A DNA stretch of 64,000 nt from Streptomyces globisporus (GCA_014649555.1 BMTG01000010.1:285144-349143), one strand, 5' to 3'. Numbered from the stretch's first letter, positions 18,101 through 27,133 are shown. A program made the numbers and translations. Notes: generated from the sequence alone by a model not told the origin.

Positions 18101-18577
18101 GTGCTGGTCCGGGCCGAGGCCGCCCGGCAGCTGGTGGACGACCCGCTGGGCGCGGGGCCGCAGTCGGCGCTGCCCGCCGTCGCGGTGGTCGCCGCCGCGC
18201 TGGCGGCGGTGGGCTTCGCGGTCAGCGCCTCGGGCTCCCGGCGCGAACGGGCGGCGGAGCTCGGCGTGTTGCGGGCGCTCGGCGCCCCGCGCCGCCGGCT
18301 GGCCCGGATGATCGCCGCCGAACAGGGTGTGCTGATCGCCCTCGCTCTGCTGATCGGGCTCGGCATCGGCACGGTGCTGACCCGGGCCGTCGTCCCGCTC
18401 ATCGTCCTGACCGGGCAGGCGGACCGGCCCGTTCCGCCGGTGCTGGTCGAGCTGCCCGCCGGGCAGGTCGCCGCGCTGCTGGCCGGGGTCGCCGCCCTGC
18501 CGCTCGTGATCGTCGCGACGATGGCGCTGCGCCGCGGGGACCCGGCGGTCACACTGCGCCACCAGGGGGACCACTGA
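15182..18577 (+). CDS. FtsX-family ABC transporter permease, large
   Basis: A 1131-residue membrane protein. TM1 is at about 20-45, followed by an extracytoplasmic MacB-like domain, then a block of FtsX-type helices (about 300-450, with RARGGSRGRITSFAAIEALL, the typical cytosolic loop). A second, very large extracytoplasmic domain (about 545-990) precedes a second FtsX block (about 1000-1120) with ELGVLRALGAPRRRL. Gly/Ser-rich stretch near residues 760-785 is disordered. Such duplicated FtsX permeases export lipids or peptides or act on the envelope. Start GTG 15182 or 15185 is uncertain. It is separated by 1 bp from the next permease. Confidence 0.88.
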   Translation: MVFRGLGDQVTGFVLLRVRAHRLLLSAAVLAVLLTTSVLAALTAFSGSVGDAALRHTLTHRSAASAALVVSASVDHEQRAEADEAVRKASRDAFDGLPVTVGKLESSGSYALPRSLQDPAARRGDPDLTHFAALDRDRVRITEGRAPAASDGTGPVQVALPVVAAEALKLKPGARLTVTDRLRNDKKQRVLVTGVYEAADRADPYWQLDPLGGRGVRKLAFTTYGPLLTDPSVLASGALGGGQTSWLAAADFSTLTTGSMAGLRDASAGAPKALAAAPVFKAGVTARMSLPTVLDQLDRALLVSRSTLMIVAVQLVLLAAYALLLVARLLNSERDGERELLRARGGSRGRITSFAAIEALLLAVPAAVVAPLLAGPLTGLLAERSALSRIGLDVGAASTGTVWLVSAAVALACALAVVAPSLTAGAGGRRTRAASLPGPVRAGADLGLLLIAGVAYWQLDRQAGGGALTGDRAGNLGIDPLLVTAPALALLAGTVLTLRLLPPAARLAERRAAKGRGLPAALAGWQFSRRPLRGAGPVLLLVLSVAMGMLAIGQSASWNRSQSDQADFGSGASVRLVGGHGSGPASAGIYSGLDGVRQAAPAHRTTVEASGGRTAEILALDTAHADEAMLMRSDLAGGSPRRVFDTIAPQPAPRPGLVLPKDSTRVTMDLRITTVSPKRSEAAPGTSPPVVTVLLEDRYGLPYRFLAGPVPVDGRPVPVSFAVSAAGGLAVTGIEVDDEPPYGRAEKRRVTVSDVRVVTGSGDDKASGSGSPEGSEGSTGSEDSAGQGRPERPVPVSGSVRWDASMALTVSGDSRPGATPVRNGTSGLPDFTYATGVSSEDTWEPTTSTLRITAARPKAAPLKAVATDAYLKSTNAKLGDEIDLTLAGNTVRVTLADVVRRLPTTGAAELSGAADPAQYGGALLLDLKAVTELLAGRTTATIEATEWWLSADPGDAPKVAAALRALPDTDPAQVLVRAEAARQLVDDPLGAGPQSALPAVAVVAAALAAVGFAVSASGSRRERAAELGVLRALGAPRRRLARMIAAEQGVLIALALLIGLGIGTVLTRAVVPLIVLTGQADRPVPPVLVELPAGQVAALLAGVAALPLVIVATMALRRGDPAVTLRHQGDH

Positions 18578-18578
18578 C

Positions 18579-21449
18579 ATGAGGGACGGCAAGCGGGCGG
18601 CGAGCGCCCCCTGGATACGGACCCGGCTGCGTACCGCACCGGGCGCGGCGGTGGCCCTCGCGGTGCTGGTGCTGGTGACGGCGTTCCTCGCCGCGGCGTT
18701 CCCGCGGGCCGTGGACGCGTACGAGACGAAGGGGCTCCGCCACGACATCCGGCTGGCCGACGCGGGGCGCAGCGCCGTGGAGGTCTCCCGCCCCCAGCCC
18801 GGACTGGAACTGCCACGGGAACAGCGGGAGGCCGGAGTACGGACGCCCGAGCTGAAGCGGATCGGCGGTGCGCTCGGCAAGGCCCTGCCCGAACCGCTGC
18901 GCGCGGACATGTCGTCCGTGGCGTACGGCCTGCGCACCATGAAGCCGGTGCTCGCGACCGAGCCGTGGCTGCCGAGGCCCGACACGGTGCCGCCGCAGCT
19001 CTCGTACACGGCGCAGACGGGGCTGAAGGAGCATGCCCGGCTGGTCAAGGGGGCCTGGCCGACGACGCCCGACGCGGTGACGGCCGGCTCGCGTGCGGTG
19101 CGGGGCGCGGTCACCGAGGAGACGGCGGCCGCGCTGAACATGAAGGTCGGCTCGACCCTCCGACTGCCCACCGCCGTCGGGGGTCCGCTGACGGTGACCA
19201 TCACGGGCATCCTCGCCCCGCGCGACCCGGGCGGCAGCTACTGGTCCGCCGATCCGCTGGTGCGCACCCCGTCCCTGATCCCGGACCCCGCGAGCCCCTT
19301 CCCGCAGAACTACTGGACCGGCACCGTCCTGCTGGCCGAGGACGCCGGTCCCGCGCTCCTCGCCACCGCCACCGAACCGTCCCTGTTCTGGCGGTTCCCG
19401 CCCGACCCGTCCGAACTCACCGGCCCCGACGGCACCCGGCTGACGGCCGTCGTCAACTCGCTGGAGAGCGGCCCCGGGCTGCTGAAGGTGCGGGCGATCG
19501 CCGGGGACACGGCGGAGGTCCTCACCGGGCTCGGGCACATCGTGCAGGCCAACGCGCGGATGCGGGACGCGATCAGCCCCGTGATCGCGGTTGCCGCCCT
19601 CGGCATCGGCTCCGTGGCGGCCGTGGTCCTGGTGATGACGGGCGCCCTGATCGCCGCCCGCCGCAAGGCCGAACTGGCCCTGATGCGCTCGCGCGGCGGC
19701 TCGCTGCGCGGCATCGGCGGCCGACTGCTCGCGGAGACCGCGGTGACCGTGGTGCCCGCGAGCGCACTCGGACTGCTCCTCGCGGTCCTGGCCGTGGGCG
19801 AGGGCCGCTGGTGGCCGGCGGCACTGGCGGCGACCGGTGTCGGGCTCCTCGTCTGTGTCGCGCTGCCGCTGCGGACGACGCTCCAGCACATCCGGCCCAC
19901 CCTGCACGGCGCCCGCGAGGACATGGTGAGCGCCCGGCCCTCGCGTCGGCGGACCGTCGCCGAACTGACCCTGCTGGTGCTGGCGGTCGGCGCGGTGACG
20001 GCGCTGCGCCGTCGCGGTACGTCCGGCGGCGGCACCGATCTGCTGGTCAGCGGCGCACCCGTGCTGGTCGCGCTGATCGCGGCGCTGGTGCTGGTGCGGC
20101 TCTATCCGCTGCCCCTGCGGCTCGCCGCGCGCCCCATGGCCCGGCTGCGCGGGGCGATCGGCTTCCTGTCGCTGGCCCGCGCCGGGCGCTCCTCAGCGGG
20201 CGGGGCGCTGCCGCTGCTCGCCCTGCTGCTCGCGCTGGCCACGGCGGCGTTCGGCGGTTCGGTGATCGCCGGCATCGGGGACGCGCGGGACGACGCGGCG
20301 CTGACTGCCGTCGGCGCGGACGCCCGGATCAGCGGCAGGAGCGAGCGGGCGGCCCTGCCCGACGAACTGGTCCGCACGGCGCGCGACCTGGACGGGGTGC
20401 GGAACGCGGCCCCACTGCGGATCGAGTTCGGCGTGACCATGCCGGAGACGGCGGCCGGTGACGGCGGGGCGGGCAGTGGCCCGGACGACAGCGGTACGGA
20501 TACGGGTCCGGGCGCGGACACCGGTGGCGGCGACGCGGCCGGGGCGAGGGCCACGACCATGGTGGGCGTCGACCCGGCCTCGTACACCCGGCTGGCCCGC
20601 ACGACCGGGCTGCCGGACTTCCCGAGCGGCCTGCTGAAGGCCACCGGCCCCTCGGCACCGCTGTCCGAAGGCGCGGAGTCCGGCCCGGAGCGGGTACTGC
20701 CGGTCATCGCCTCCCCGGCGGTGGCGGCCCGGCTGGGCAAGGAGCAGCACGCGGTCGACACCCTCTCCGGGAACTTCAAGGTCCAGGTGGTGGGCACCGT
20801 CGAGCGGGTGGCGTCGCTCGCCTCCACGAACTTCCTGATCGTCAACTCCGCCTCCCTGGAGGAGCGGGCGCCCACCACGCTGCTGCTCACCGGTGCCCCC
20901 GACCCGGGGAAGCTGCGCGCGGCTGCCGACGGGAACGGCGAGGAGTTCGTCGTACAGCTGCGTTCCGAGGAGCGCGCGCGGTATGTGAACACCCCGATGC
21001 AGGCGGGGGCCGAGCGGATCTATCTGGCGGCCGTCGCGGCGGGCGCCGGATACGCGCTGCTGGCCGTTCTGCTGTCGCTGCTCCAGACCGCGCCCGAGCG
21101 CAAGACACTGCTGGCGCGGCTGCGGACGATGGGGCTCACCACCGGGCAGGGCAGGCGGCTGCTGGCCTTCGAGGCGACCCCGCAGGCGCTGCTGGCGGCG
21201 GGCGGCGGGCTGCTCACCGGCTGGGCGACCATCGTCCTGCTCTCCCCCGGCATCGATCTGGTGCCACTCGCGCTCGCGGGCGTCGCCGGATCGGACACGA
21301 GCCCCGTCACGCTGCGCGCCGACCTCTGGTCGCTGGCGCTGCCGGCCGCCGGGGTGGTGGCGCTCGCCGCCGCGGTCGCGGGTGTGCAGGCGTGGTGGGC
21401 GAGCCGCCGCGGATCGATCACCGAACTCAGGGCAGGAGACTCCCGATGA
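18579..21449 (+). CDS. FtsX-family ABC transporter permease
   Basis: A 956-residue membrane protein paired with the preceding permease. It has an N-terminal membrane helix (about 18-45), an extracytoplasmic domain, a central FtsX block with LMRSRGGSLRGIGGRLLAET (about 365-385), a second extracytoplasmic domain that includes a Gly/Asp-rich insert (near 625-650), and C-terminal helices with LLARLRTMGLTTGQGRRLLA (about 843-862). The two permeases and the ATPase form one transcription unit. Substrate is unknown. Confidence 0.87.
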   Translation: MRDGKRAASAPWIRTRLRTAPGAAVALAVLVLVTAFLAAAFPRAVDAYETKGLRHDIRLADAGRSAVEVSRPQPGLELPREQREAGVRTPELKRIGGALGKALPEPLRADMSSVAYGLRTMKPVLATEPWLPRPDTVPPQLSYTAQTGLKEHARLVKGAWPTTPDAVTAGSRAVRGAVTEETAAALNMKVGSTLRLPTAVGGPLTVTITGILAPRDPGGSYWSADPLVRTPSLIPDPASPFPQNYWTGTVLLAEDAGPALLATATEPSLFWRFPPDPSELTGPDGTRLTAVVNSLESGPGLLKVRAIAGDTAEVLTGLGHIVQANARMRDAISPVIAVAALGIGSVAAVVLVMTGALIAARRKAELALMRSRGGSLRGIGGRLLAETAVTVVPASALGLLLAVLAVGEGRWWPAALAATGVGLLVCVALPLRTTLQHIRPTLHGAREDMVSARPSRRRTVAELTLLVLAVGAVTALRRRGTSGGGTDLLVSGAPVLVALIAALVLVRLYPLPLRLAARPMARLRGAIGFLSLARAGRSSAGGALPLLALLLALATAAFGGSVIAGIGDARDDAALTAVGADARISGRSERAALPDELVRTARDLDGVRNAAPLRIEFGVTMPETAAGDGGAGSGPDDSGTDTGPGADTGGGDAAGARATTMVGVDPASYTRLARTTGLPDFPSGLLKATGPSAPLSEGAESGPERVLPVIASPAVAARLGKEQHAVDTLSGNFKVQVVGTVERVASLASTNFLIVNSASLEERAPTTLLLTGAPDPGKLRAAADGNGEEFVVQLRSEERARYVNTPMQAGAERIYLAAVAAGAGYALLAVLLSLLQTAPERKTLLARLRTMGLTTGQGRRLLAFEATPQALLAAGGGLLTGWATIVLLSPGIDLVPLALAGVAGSDTSPVTLRADLWSLALPAAGVVALAAAVAGVQAWWASRRGSITELRAGDSR

Positions 21450-22465
21450 CCTCGTCCACCGAGACGGCAGGCACGGCCCGCGCGGCCGAGACGACGCTGG
21501 CGGAGCTGGAGCGGCGGGCCACGGCCCGCCGGGACCGCCCCTCCTACGGGCACGACGCGCTGATCGCCTGCGACCGGGTGGTGCGGATCTTCACCACGGA
21601 CGGGGTGGAGGTGCAGGCCCTCCAGGGCCTCGATCTGCTGGTCACCGAGGGCGAGTTGATGGCCCTGGTGGGGGCGTCGGGCAGCGGCAAGTCGACGCTG
21701 ATGAACATCCTGGCGGGGCTGGACGTGCCGACGGCGGGCTCGGCGAAGGTCGCGGGATGCGATCTGCTGTCGATGGGCCCGAAGGAACGGCTGCGCTACC
21801 GGCGGGACGTGGTCGGGTTCGTCTGGCAGCAGACCGCCCGCAATCTGCTGCCGTATCTCACCGCGATCCAGAACATCACCCTGCCCATGCAGTTGCGCGG
21901 CGGGGGGAGCAAGCGCGAACGGGCCGCCCGCGCCGAGTCGTTGCTCGCCATGCTCGACATCGCGGACTGCCGCGACCGGCGGCCCCAGCAGCTCTCCGGC
22001 GGTCAGCAGCAGCGGGTGGCGATCGCGGTGGCGCTGGCCAACAACCCGTCCGTGCTGCTGGCGGACGAGCCGACCGGTGAGCTGGACTCGGCCACCGGGG
22101 AGCAGGTCTTCGCCGCGTTCCGGCGCGCCAACGAGGAGTTGGGCACCTCGATCGTGATCGTCACCCATGACCAGGCGGTCGCGAACGAGGTGCGGCGTAC
22201 GGTCGCCATCCGCGACGGCCGTACGTCCTCCGAGGTGCTGCGCCGCACGGAGGTGGACGCGGCGACGGGCCAGGAGTCCCAGGTGGCCCGGGAGTACGCG
22301 ATGCTCGACCGGGCGGGGCGGCTCCAGCTGCCCGCGGACTACACGCAGGCGCTGGGCATGGAGCACCGGGTGCTGCTGGAGCTGGAGCAGGACCACATCG
22401 GCGTCTGGCCGGACGCGCACGGGGCGTCGGAGGACGGTCCGGCGGAGAACGCACCGGAGAAGTAG
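21446..22465 (+). CDS. ABC transporter ATPase (MacB/LolD type)
   Basis: A 339-residue ATPase. Walker A is GASGSGKST, the Q-loop region is WQQTARNLLPY, the signature is LSGGQQQRVA, Walker B is VLLADEPTGELD, and the switch His is in IVTHDQ. The GELD form after Walker B is typical of MacB/LolD/FtsE ATPases that work with FtsX-type permeases. An N-terminal extension of about 40 residues and a C-terminal extension of about 70 are beyond the core. The start overlaps the upstream stop as ATGA, with GGCAGGAGA upstream. It energises the two large permeases. Confidence 0.93.
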   Translation: MTSSTETAGTARAAETTLAELERRATARRDRPSYGHDALIACDRVVRIFTTDGVEVQALQGLDLLVTEGELMALVGASGSGKSTLMNILAGLDVPTAGSAKVAGCDLLSMGPKERLRYRRDVVGFVWQQTARNLLPYLTAIQNITLPMQLRGGGSKRERAARAESLLAMLDIADCRDRRPQQLSGGQQQRVAIAVALANNPSVLLADEPTGELDSATGEQVFAAFRRANEELGTSIVIVTHDQAVANEVRRTVAIRDGRTSSEVLRRTEVDAATGQESQVAREYAMLDRAGRLQLPADYTQALGMEHRVLLELEQDHIGVWPDAHGASEDGPAENAPEK

Positions 22466-22504
22466 CGGCGGTCGGGCGGCCCTTCAGCCACGCCCGGCGA
22501 CCGC

Positions 22505-23227
22505 TCAGCCGCGCCCGACGGAGAGGCTGAGCCCGCCGGGCCCGCCCAGGCCGCCGGCCGGGTCGCGGCGCAGCGCGATGGAGCCGAAGGGTGTCCGCAG
22601 CCGCAGCCAGCCGCCCGTACCGCCGGCCGCGAACAGCGAGACGGGGAAGCCGGGGTCGGGGCGGAGGAAGCCGAGGGACTGGGCGGCGTGCACGGCGCGC
22701 AGGGGAAGGTCCGTGGTGCCGACCGGCCGGGACCAGATCTCGCGGCCGATCCGGTCGCGTTCGGCGCGGGTGCGCGACTCCTCGGGCAGCGCCTCGTCCC
22801 GCGTACGGAATTCGGCGACGGCCTCGTGGAGGGCGACGCGCAGCGCGTCCGGGGCGGGCAGCCCCGCCTGCTCCTGCCAGGGCCCCCGGGGCGGCAGGAC
22901 GCCGGTCCAGGGCGGTCCGGTGACGGGAGCGGGCAGCGCACCGCCCCGCTCCCCCGGGCCCCCGCCGTCGCCGGAGACGTCGAGGGACTCCAGCAGCTCC
23001 CCGGCCGACACCGTGACGTCGAGCGTCTCGGGGCGGGCCAGGCGGGCGGTGCGGATGGCGAGGACCTCGAAGGAGGGCGGGCGGCCGAACACGGCCAGCG
23101 CGTCGCCGCCCGCCTGCAACCGGACCGCGGCGGCCCGGTCGTAGTGGAGCAGCCGGCCGAGGAAGGCGGCGAGATCCGCCGCCTCCCTCGGGTCGGCGAA
23201 CTGCAGCGACTGCACGGGCACGGTCAT
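22505..23227 (-). CDS. Conserved protein of unknown function
   Basis: A 240-residue soluble protein I do not recognise. It begins VPVQSLQFADPREAADLAAFLGRLLHYD, and has RLQAGGDALAVFGRPPSFEVLAIRT and a Gly/Pro-rich middle. There is no signal peptide, membrane helix or enzyme motif that I can see. Its ATG overlaps the thioesterase stop (ATGA), so it is the third gene of an ettA-thioesterase operon. Confidence 0.7.
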   Translation of the reverse strand: MTVPVQSLQFADPREAADLAAFLGRLLHYDRAAAVRLQAGGDALAVFGRPPSFEVLAIRTARLARPETLDVTVSAGELLESLDVSGDGGGPGERGGALPAPVTGPPWTGVLPPRGPWQEQAGLPAPDALRVALHEAVAEFRTRDEALPEESRTRAERDRIGREIWSRPVGTTDLPLRAVHAAQSLGFLRPDPGFPVSLFAAGGTGGWLRLRTPFGSIALRRDPAGGLGGPGGLSLSVGRG

Positions 23228-23646
23228 GCCGCGGCGGGCTCCTCTGCCAGGTACTGCTGGAGGAAGAGCTTCTCCTCGGCGGAGATCCGCCGGGGCCGCT
23301 CCGCCGCCAGGTCGTACGGCACGACGACGGTCGAGGCGCGTACGTACACCTGCTCGGGGTCCTTGATCTCATAGGCGATCGTCAGGGACGCGGCGCCTAT
23401 CTTCGTGACCCACGACTCGACGGTCACCGGCTCGTGCCGGTGGACCAGCGGCCGCACGTAGTCGATCTCGTGCCGGGCCACGACGGACCCGCCCGAGAAC
23501 GACGGGGAACCGTCCCCGGGCGCCAGCCGGAACATGAAGTCGATGCGCGCCTCCTCCAGGTAGCGGAGGAAGACCACGTTGTTGACGTGGCCGAAGGCAT
23601 CCATGTCCGACCAGCGCAGGGGGCAGCTGTAGAGGTGACGAGCCAA
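23224..23646 (-). CDS. Acyl-CoA thioesterase, 4HBT hotdog fold
   Basis: A 140-residue hotdog-fold protein with the 4-hydroxybenzoyl-CoA thioesterase motif RWSDMDAFGHVNNVVFLRYL, where the Asp is the catalytic residue, then EEARIDFM and YVRPL. It probably hydrolyses acyl-CoA esters; the chain-length preference cannot be read. The longest reading frame extends into the ettA coding region and lacks support. I choose the TTG at 23646, 5 bp after the ettA stop with GAGG upstream, which gives the usual family N-terminus (ARHLYSCPLRWSD). Confidence 0.85.
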   Translation of the reverse strand: MARHLYSCPLRWSDMDAFGHVNNVVFLRYLEEARIDFMFRLAPGDGSPSFSGGSVVARHEIDYVRPLVHRHEPVTVESWVTKIGAASLTIAYEIKDPEQVYVRASTVVVPYDLAAERPRRISAEEKLFLQQYLAEEPAAA

Positions 23647-23651
23647 GACGA

Positions 23652-25316
23652 TCAGCCTCGCGTGAGCTTCTTGTACGTGGCGCGGTGCGGGCGGGCCGCG
23701 TCCGCACCGAGACGCTCGATCTTGTTCTTCTCGTACGACTCGAAGTTGCCCTCGAACCAGTACCACTTGGAGTCACCCTCGTAGGCGAGGATGTGCGTGG
23801 CGACCCGGTCCAGGAACCAGCGGTCGTGGGAGATGACCACGGCCGCACCGGGGAACTCCAGCAGCGCGTTCTCGAGCGAGGACAGGGTCTCCACGTCGAG
23901 GTCGTTGGTGGGCTCGTCGAGGAGCAGCAGGTTGCCGCCCTCCTTGAGCGTCAGCGCCAGGTTGAGGCGGTTGCGCTCACCACCGGAGAGGACGCCCGCC
24001 GGCTTCTGCTGGTCCGGGCCCTTGAAGCCGAACGCGGAGACGTAGGCGCGGGACGGCATCTCGACCTGGCCGACGTTGATGTAGTCCAGCTCGTCCGAGA
24101 CGACGGCCCAGAGCGTCTTCTTCGGGTCGATGTTGGCGCGGGACTGGTCGACGTAGGAGATCTTGACCGTGTCGCCGATCTTGACCGAGCCGCTGTCGGG
24201 GGTCTCCAGGCCCTGGATCATCTTGAACAGCGTGGTCTTGCCCGCGCCGTTCGGACCGATGACGCCGACGATGCCGTTACGGGGCAGCGTGAACGACAGG
24301 TCGTCGATGAGGACCTTGTCACCGAAGGCCTTCGAGAGGTTCTCGACCTCGACCACGATGGAACCGAGCCGGGGGCCCGGCGGGATCTGGATCTCCTCGA
24401 AGTCCAGCTTCCGCATCTTGTCGGCCTCGGCCGCCATCTCCTCGTACCGGGCGAGCCGGGCCTTGGACTTGGTCTGGCGCCCCTTGGCGTTCGACCGCAC
24501 CCACTCCAGCTCCTCCTTGAGGCGCTTCTGGCGCTTCTCGTCCTTGCGGCCCTCGACCTTGAGGCGGGTGGCCTTCTTGTCGAGGTAGGTGGAGTAGTTG
24601 CCCTCGTAGGGGATCGCGCGGCCGCGGTCGAGTTCGAGGATCCACTCGGCGACGTTGTTGAGGAAGTACCGGTCGTGGGTGACGGCGACGACGGCACCCG
24701 CGTACTTCGAGAGGTGCTGCTCCAGCCAGTTCACCGACTCGGCGTCCAGGTGGTTGGTGGGCTCGTCGAGGAGGAGCAGGTCCGGGGCCTCGATGAGGAG
24801 CTTGCAGAGCGCCACGCGGCGCTTCTCGCCACCGGAGAGGTTGGTGACCGGCCAGTCGCCGGGCGGGCAGCCCAGGGCGTCCATGGCCTGCTCCAGCTGG
24901 GCGTCCAGGTCCCACGCGTTGGCGTGGTCCAGGTCCTCCTGGAGCTTGCCCATCTCCTCCATCAGCGCGTCGGAGTAGTCGGTCGCCATCAGCTCGGCGA
25001 CCTCGTTGAAGCGGTGGAGCTTCCCCATGATCTCGGCGGCGCCGTCCTGGACGTTCTCCAGGACGGTCTTCGACTCGTCGAGCTTCGGCTCCTGCATGAG
25101 GATGCCGACGGTGAAGCCGGGCGACAGGAACGCGTCGCCGTTGGACGGCTGCTCCAGACCCGCCATGATCTTCAGCACCGTGGACTTACCGGCGCCGTTG
25201 GGGCCCACGACACCGATCTTCGCGCCGGGCAGGAAGTTCAGGTTGACGTCATCGAGAATCACCTTGTCGCCGTGCGCTTTGCGCGTCTTGCGCATGGTGT
25301 AGATGTACTCAGCCAA
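23652..25316 (-). CDS. ettA: ABC-F ATPase, energy-dependent translational throttle EttA
   Basis: A 554-residue soluble protein with two ABC domains, the family length. It begins AEYIYTMRKTRKAHGDKVIL, as EttA does. Domain 1 has GPNGAGKST, LSGGEKRRVAL and LLLLDEPTNHLD; the linker (P-site tRNA-interaction motif) is rich in Lys/Arg (KVEGRKDEKRQKRLKEELEW); domain 2 has GPNGAGKTT, LSGGERNRLNLA and LLLLDEPTNDLD. EttA binds the ribosomal E site and gates the first peptide bond according to ADP/ATP. The start is TTG 25316; the longer frame with an upstream ATG adds a non-conserved leader. Confidence 0.95.
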   Translation of the reverse strand: MAEYIYTMRKTRKAHGDKVILDDVNLNFLPGAKIGVVGPNGAGKSTVLKIMAGLEQPSNGDAFLSPGFTVGILMQEPKLDESKTVLENVQDGAAEIMGKLHRFNEVAELMATDYSDALMEEMGKLQEDLDHANAWDLDAQLEQAMDALGCPPGDWPVTNLSGGEKRRVALCKLLIEAPDLLLLDEPTNHLDAESVNWLEQHLSKYAGAVVAVTHDRYFLNNVAEWILELDRGRAIPYEGNYSTYLDKKATRLKVEGRKDEKRQKRLKEELEWVRSNAKGRQTKSKARLARYEEMAAEADKMRKLDFEEIQIPPGPRLGSIVVEVENLSKAFGDKVLIDDLSFTLPRNGIVGVIGPNGAGKTTLFKMIQGLETPDSGSVKIGDTVKISYVDQSRANIDPKKTLWAVVSDELDYINVGQVEMPSRAYVSAFGFKGPDQQKPAGVLSGGERNRLNLALTLKEGGNLLLLDEPTNDLDVETLSSLENALLEFPGAAVVISHDRWFLDRVATHILAYEGDSKWYWFEGNFESYEKNKIERLGADAARPHRATYKKLTRG

Positions 25317-25441
25317 GAGAAACCGTCCGGCAGCAATAGAGGTGTGGGCAGATACACCCATCTTGCCTGACACCCGCCCCCGGACGGAAACCCGTCCACC
25401 CACCGGCACCGGAACCCCGGTCACCACTTGTGGAGGGGTGT

Positions 25442-26935
25442 TCACTCACCGTCGGTGTGCGGCTTCTTCCTGCGGAGGGCGAAGACCGCGCCACCGCCCA
25501 CGACGAGCAGTCCGATGGCGACGGCGGCGAGCATCGGGGTGGCACTGGAGCCACCCGTGGCGGCGAGGTCGCCCTCAAGACCCGACGAGGCCGAGCCGGT
25601 CGTGGCCGGGACGGACCGCTCGGCGCTCTGCGTGCCGACGTCGTTGCCCGCGCCGCCCGCCTCCTCGCTCGCCTGCTCCAGGACGCTGCCGCTGGTGGCG
25701 CAGTCCAGCACCCCGGTGAAGGTACGGCTGAACCCGGCGGGCCCGGTGACGGTGACGTCGTACGCCTGGTCCTCGGCGACGGGGACGGTGACCGTGCTGG
25801 TCCCCCCGGCGGCGACGGTGTGCTCCTCACCGGCCAGCTCGAAGGTGAACGGCTCGTCGCCCCGGTTGGCGGCCGTGACGTCCACCCCGCCCTTCGCGCA
25901 GTTCTTCCGGGCGGTCACCGCGGGGGCGGCGCCGGTCTCGGCCCAGGTGGCGGTGGCCCGGGCGGAGACGGTCGACTCGCTGGAACCGGCCAGGATCTGG
26001 GTCTGGGTGCGGCCCGTCCCGGCGAAGGCCCGGCCGACCGGTACGGAGGTGGTGGCCTGGACGGTCAGCGACGCGGTGCCGTCCGCGGTGTCCTTCGGCA
26101 CGGCGAAGTAGAGCCGGTCGCCGTCGGACGCCTCGGTGACCGGGGCCCCCTTCTTGTCGGTGACCCGGACGCCGCTGGCGGCCGCGTCCACCGGGGGCGA
26201 CACCGAGACCTGGCCCGCGGCGGTGCGGACGGTCACGGGACCGATCGGCTCTCCGGCCCGGCCGGAGACGGCGGCCGGCTCCAGGGTCAGCGAGGTCCGG
26301 GGCTCCTTCTCCTGACGGGCGCTGCGCTGCAGCCAGTCGGCGAGCTTCTCCGCCTGCTTGTCCGACGCGGTGACGTCGGCGTTGTCCGAGTAGCGCCAGA
26401 TGGCGACCTGGGTGCCGGCGGCGGCGGTCCGCTCCGTCAGCGGGCCGGTACCGGCCGCATCGGCGAGCGCGGCCAGGTCGTCGACCTGCGGGTAGGAGTG
26501 CTGGAGGATCCAGCGGATCTTCCCCGCGTTCCGGTTGGTGCCGAGCGAGGTCTCGGCCCAGGGGGTCTCCAGGTACTTCGCCTGGTCCTGGGTGGGGTTG
26601 TGGAGGTCGATGCAGTAGGTCTTGAGCTTGCCGCCGCCGTCCACGGTCATCTCGAACAGTCCGGCGGGCAGTTCCTGGGTCCGGGCGGGCGCGCCGCCCT
26701 CCCCTGCGATGCGGAGCACGGCGCTGTCGAAGGTCTTCAGTCCGTCGAGCACGGCGGCCGCGCCGCCGTGCTGCCGACTGGTGTCGTCGGCGGCCGCAGG
26801 TCCGGCGCCGACGAGCGCGGCGGCCGCGACGAGACCGGAGACCAGCAGCACGGCGACCGGGCGGAGGATCCCGCGGCCGGGGTCCGCTCCTGTCGTGCCG
26901 GACGACGCAGCGGACGCTGAAGGCGCAGAAAACAC
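25442..26935 (-). CDS. Thioester-domain surface protein with LAATG sortase signal
   Basis: A 497-residue secreted protein. It has a Sec signal peptide (hydrophobic PVAVLLVSGLVAAAALVG, cleavage near 49/50 after GPAAA), a thioester domain with TYCIDLHN (Cys108) and TQVAIWRYSD (Gln176), Ig-like beta-rich repeats (about 200-430), and a C-terminal LAATG (457-461), membrane helix and RRKK tail. In thioester domains, Cys and Gln form an internal thioester that can bond covalently to host or surface amines. LAXTG is the class E sortase motif of Streptomyces, so the protein should be attached to the cell wall. GTG 26935 is preceded by GGAGGGG. Confidence 0.9.
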   Translation of the reverse strand: MFSAPSASAASSGTTGADPGRGILRPVAVLLVSGLVAAAALVGAGPAAADDTSRQHGGAAAVLDGLKTFDSAVLRIAGEGGAPARTQELPAGLFEMTVDGGGKLKTYCIDLHNPTQDQAKYLETPWAETSLGTNRNAGKIRWILQHSYPQVDDLAALADAAGTGPLTERTAAAGTQVAIWRYSDNADVTASDKQAEKLADWLQRSARQEKEPRTSLTLEPAAVSGRAGEPIGPVTVRTAAGQVSVSPPVDAAASGVRVTDKKGAPVTEASDGDRLYFAVPKDTADGTASLTVQATTSVPVGRAFAGTGRTQTQILAGSSESTVSARATATWAETGAAPAVTARKNCAKGGVDVTAANRGDEPFTFELAGEEHTVAAGGTSTVTVPVAEDQAYDVTVTGPAGFSRTFTGVLDCATSGSVLEQASEEAGGAGNDVGTQSAERSVPATTGSASSGLEGDLAATGGSSATPMLAAVAIGLLVVGGGAVFALRRKKPHTDGE

Positions 26936-27074
26936 AGAATTCCCCTCCGGGCGAGGCCCTCGCGCGTGGTGCGCGTGTGGGGAATGCCTCGCCTGCAGAC
27001 CCAAGTGACCCGTGAGCACTGGGAATCCTAAAGAACGGGCCGAGGTGAGTCCCCCGAACTGTCCTTCGCCAACC

Positions 27075-27089
27075 ATTCCGAATCGGAAT
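27075..27089. promoter_or_regulatory. Perfect dyad upstream of the surface-protein gene
   Basis: ATTCCG-AAT-CGGAAT, a 15-bp perfect inverted repeat, lies 140 bp upstream of the thioester protein start and just past the end of ssbB. It could be an operator; no regulator is identified. Confidence 0.35.
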
Positions 27090-27133
27090 CGTTATCGCGG
27101 GATGGCTCCCGAACGCGTCGCCGAACAGTCTTT

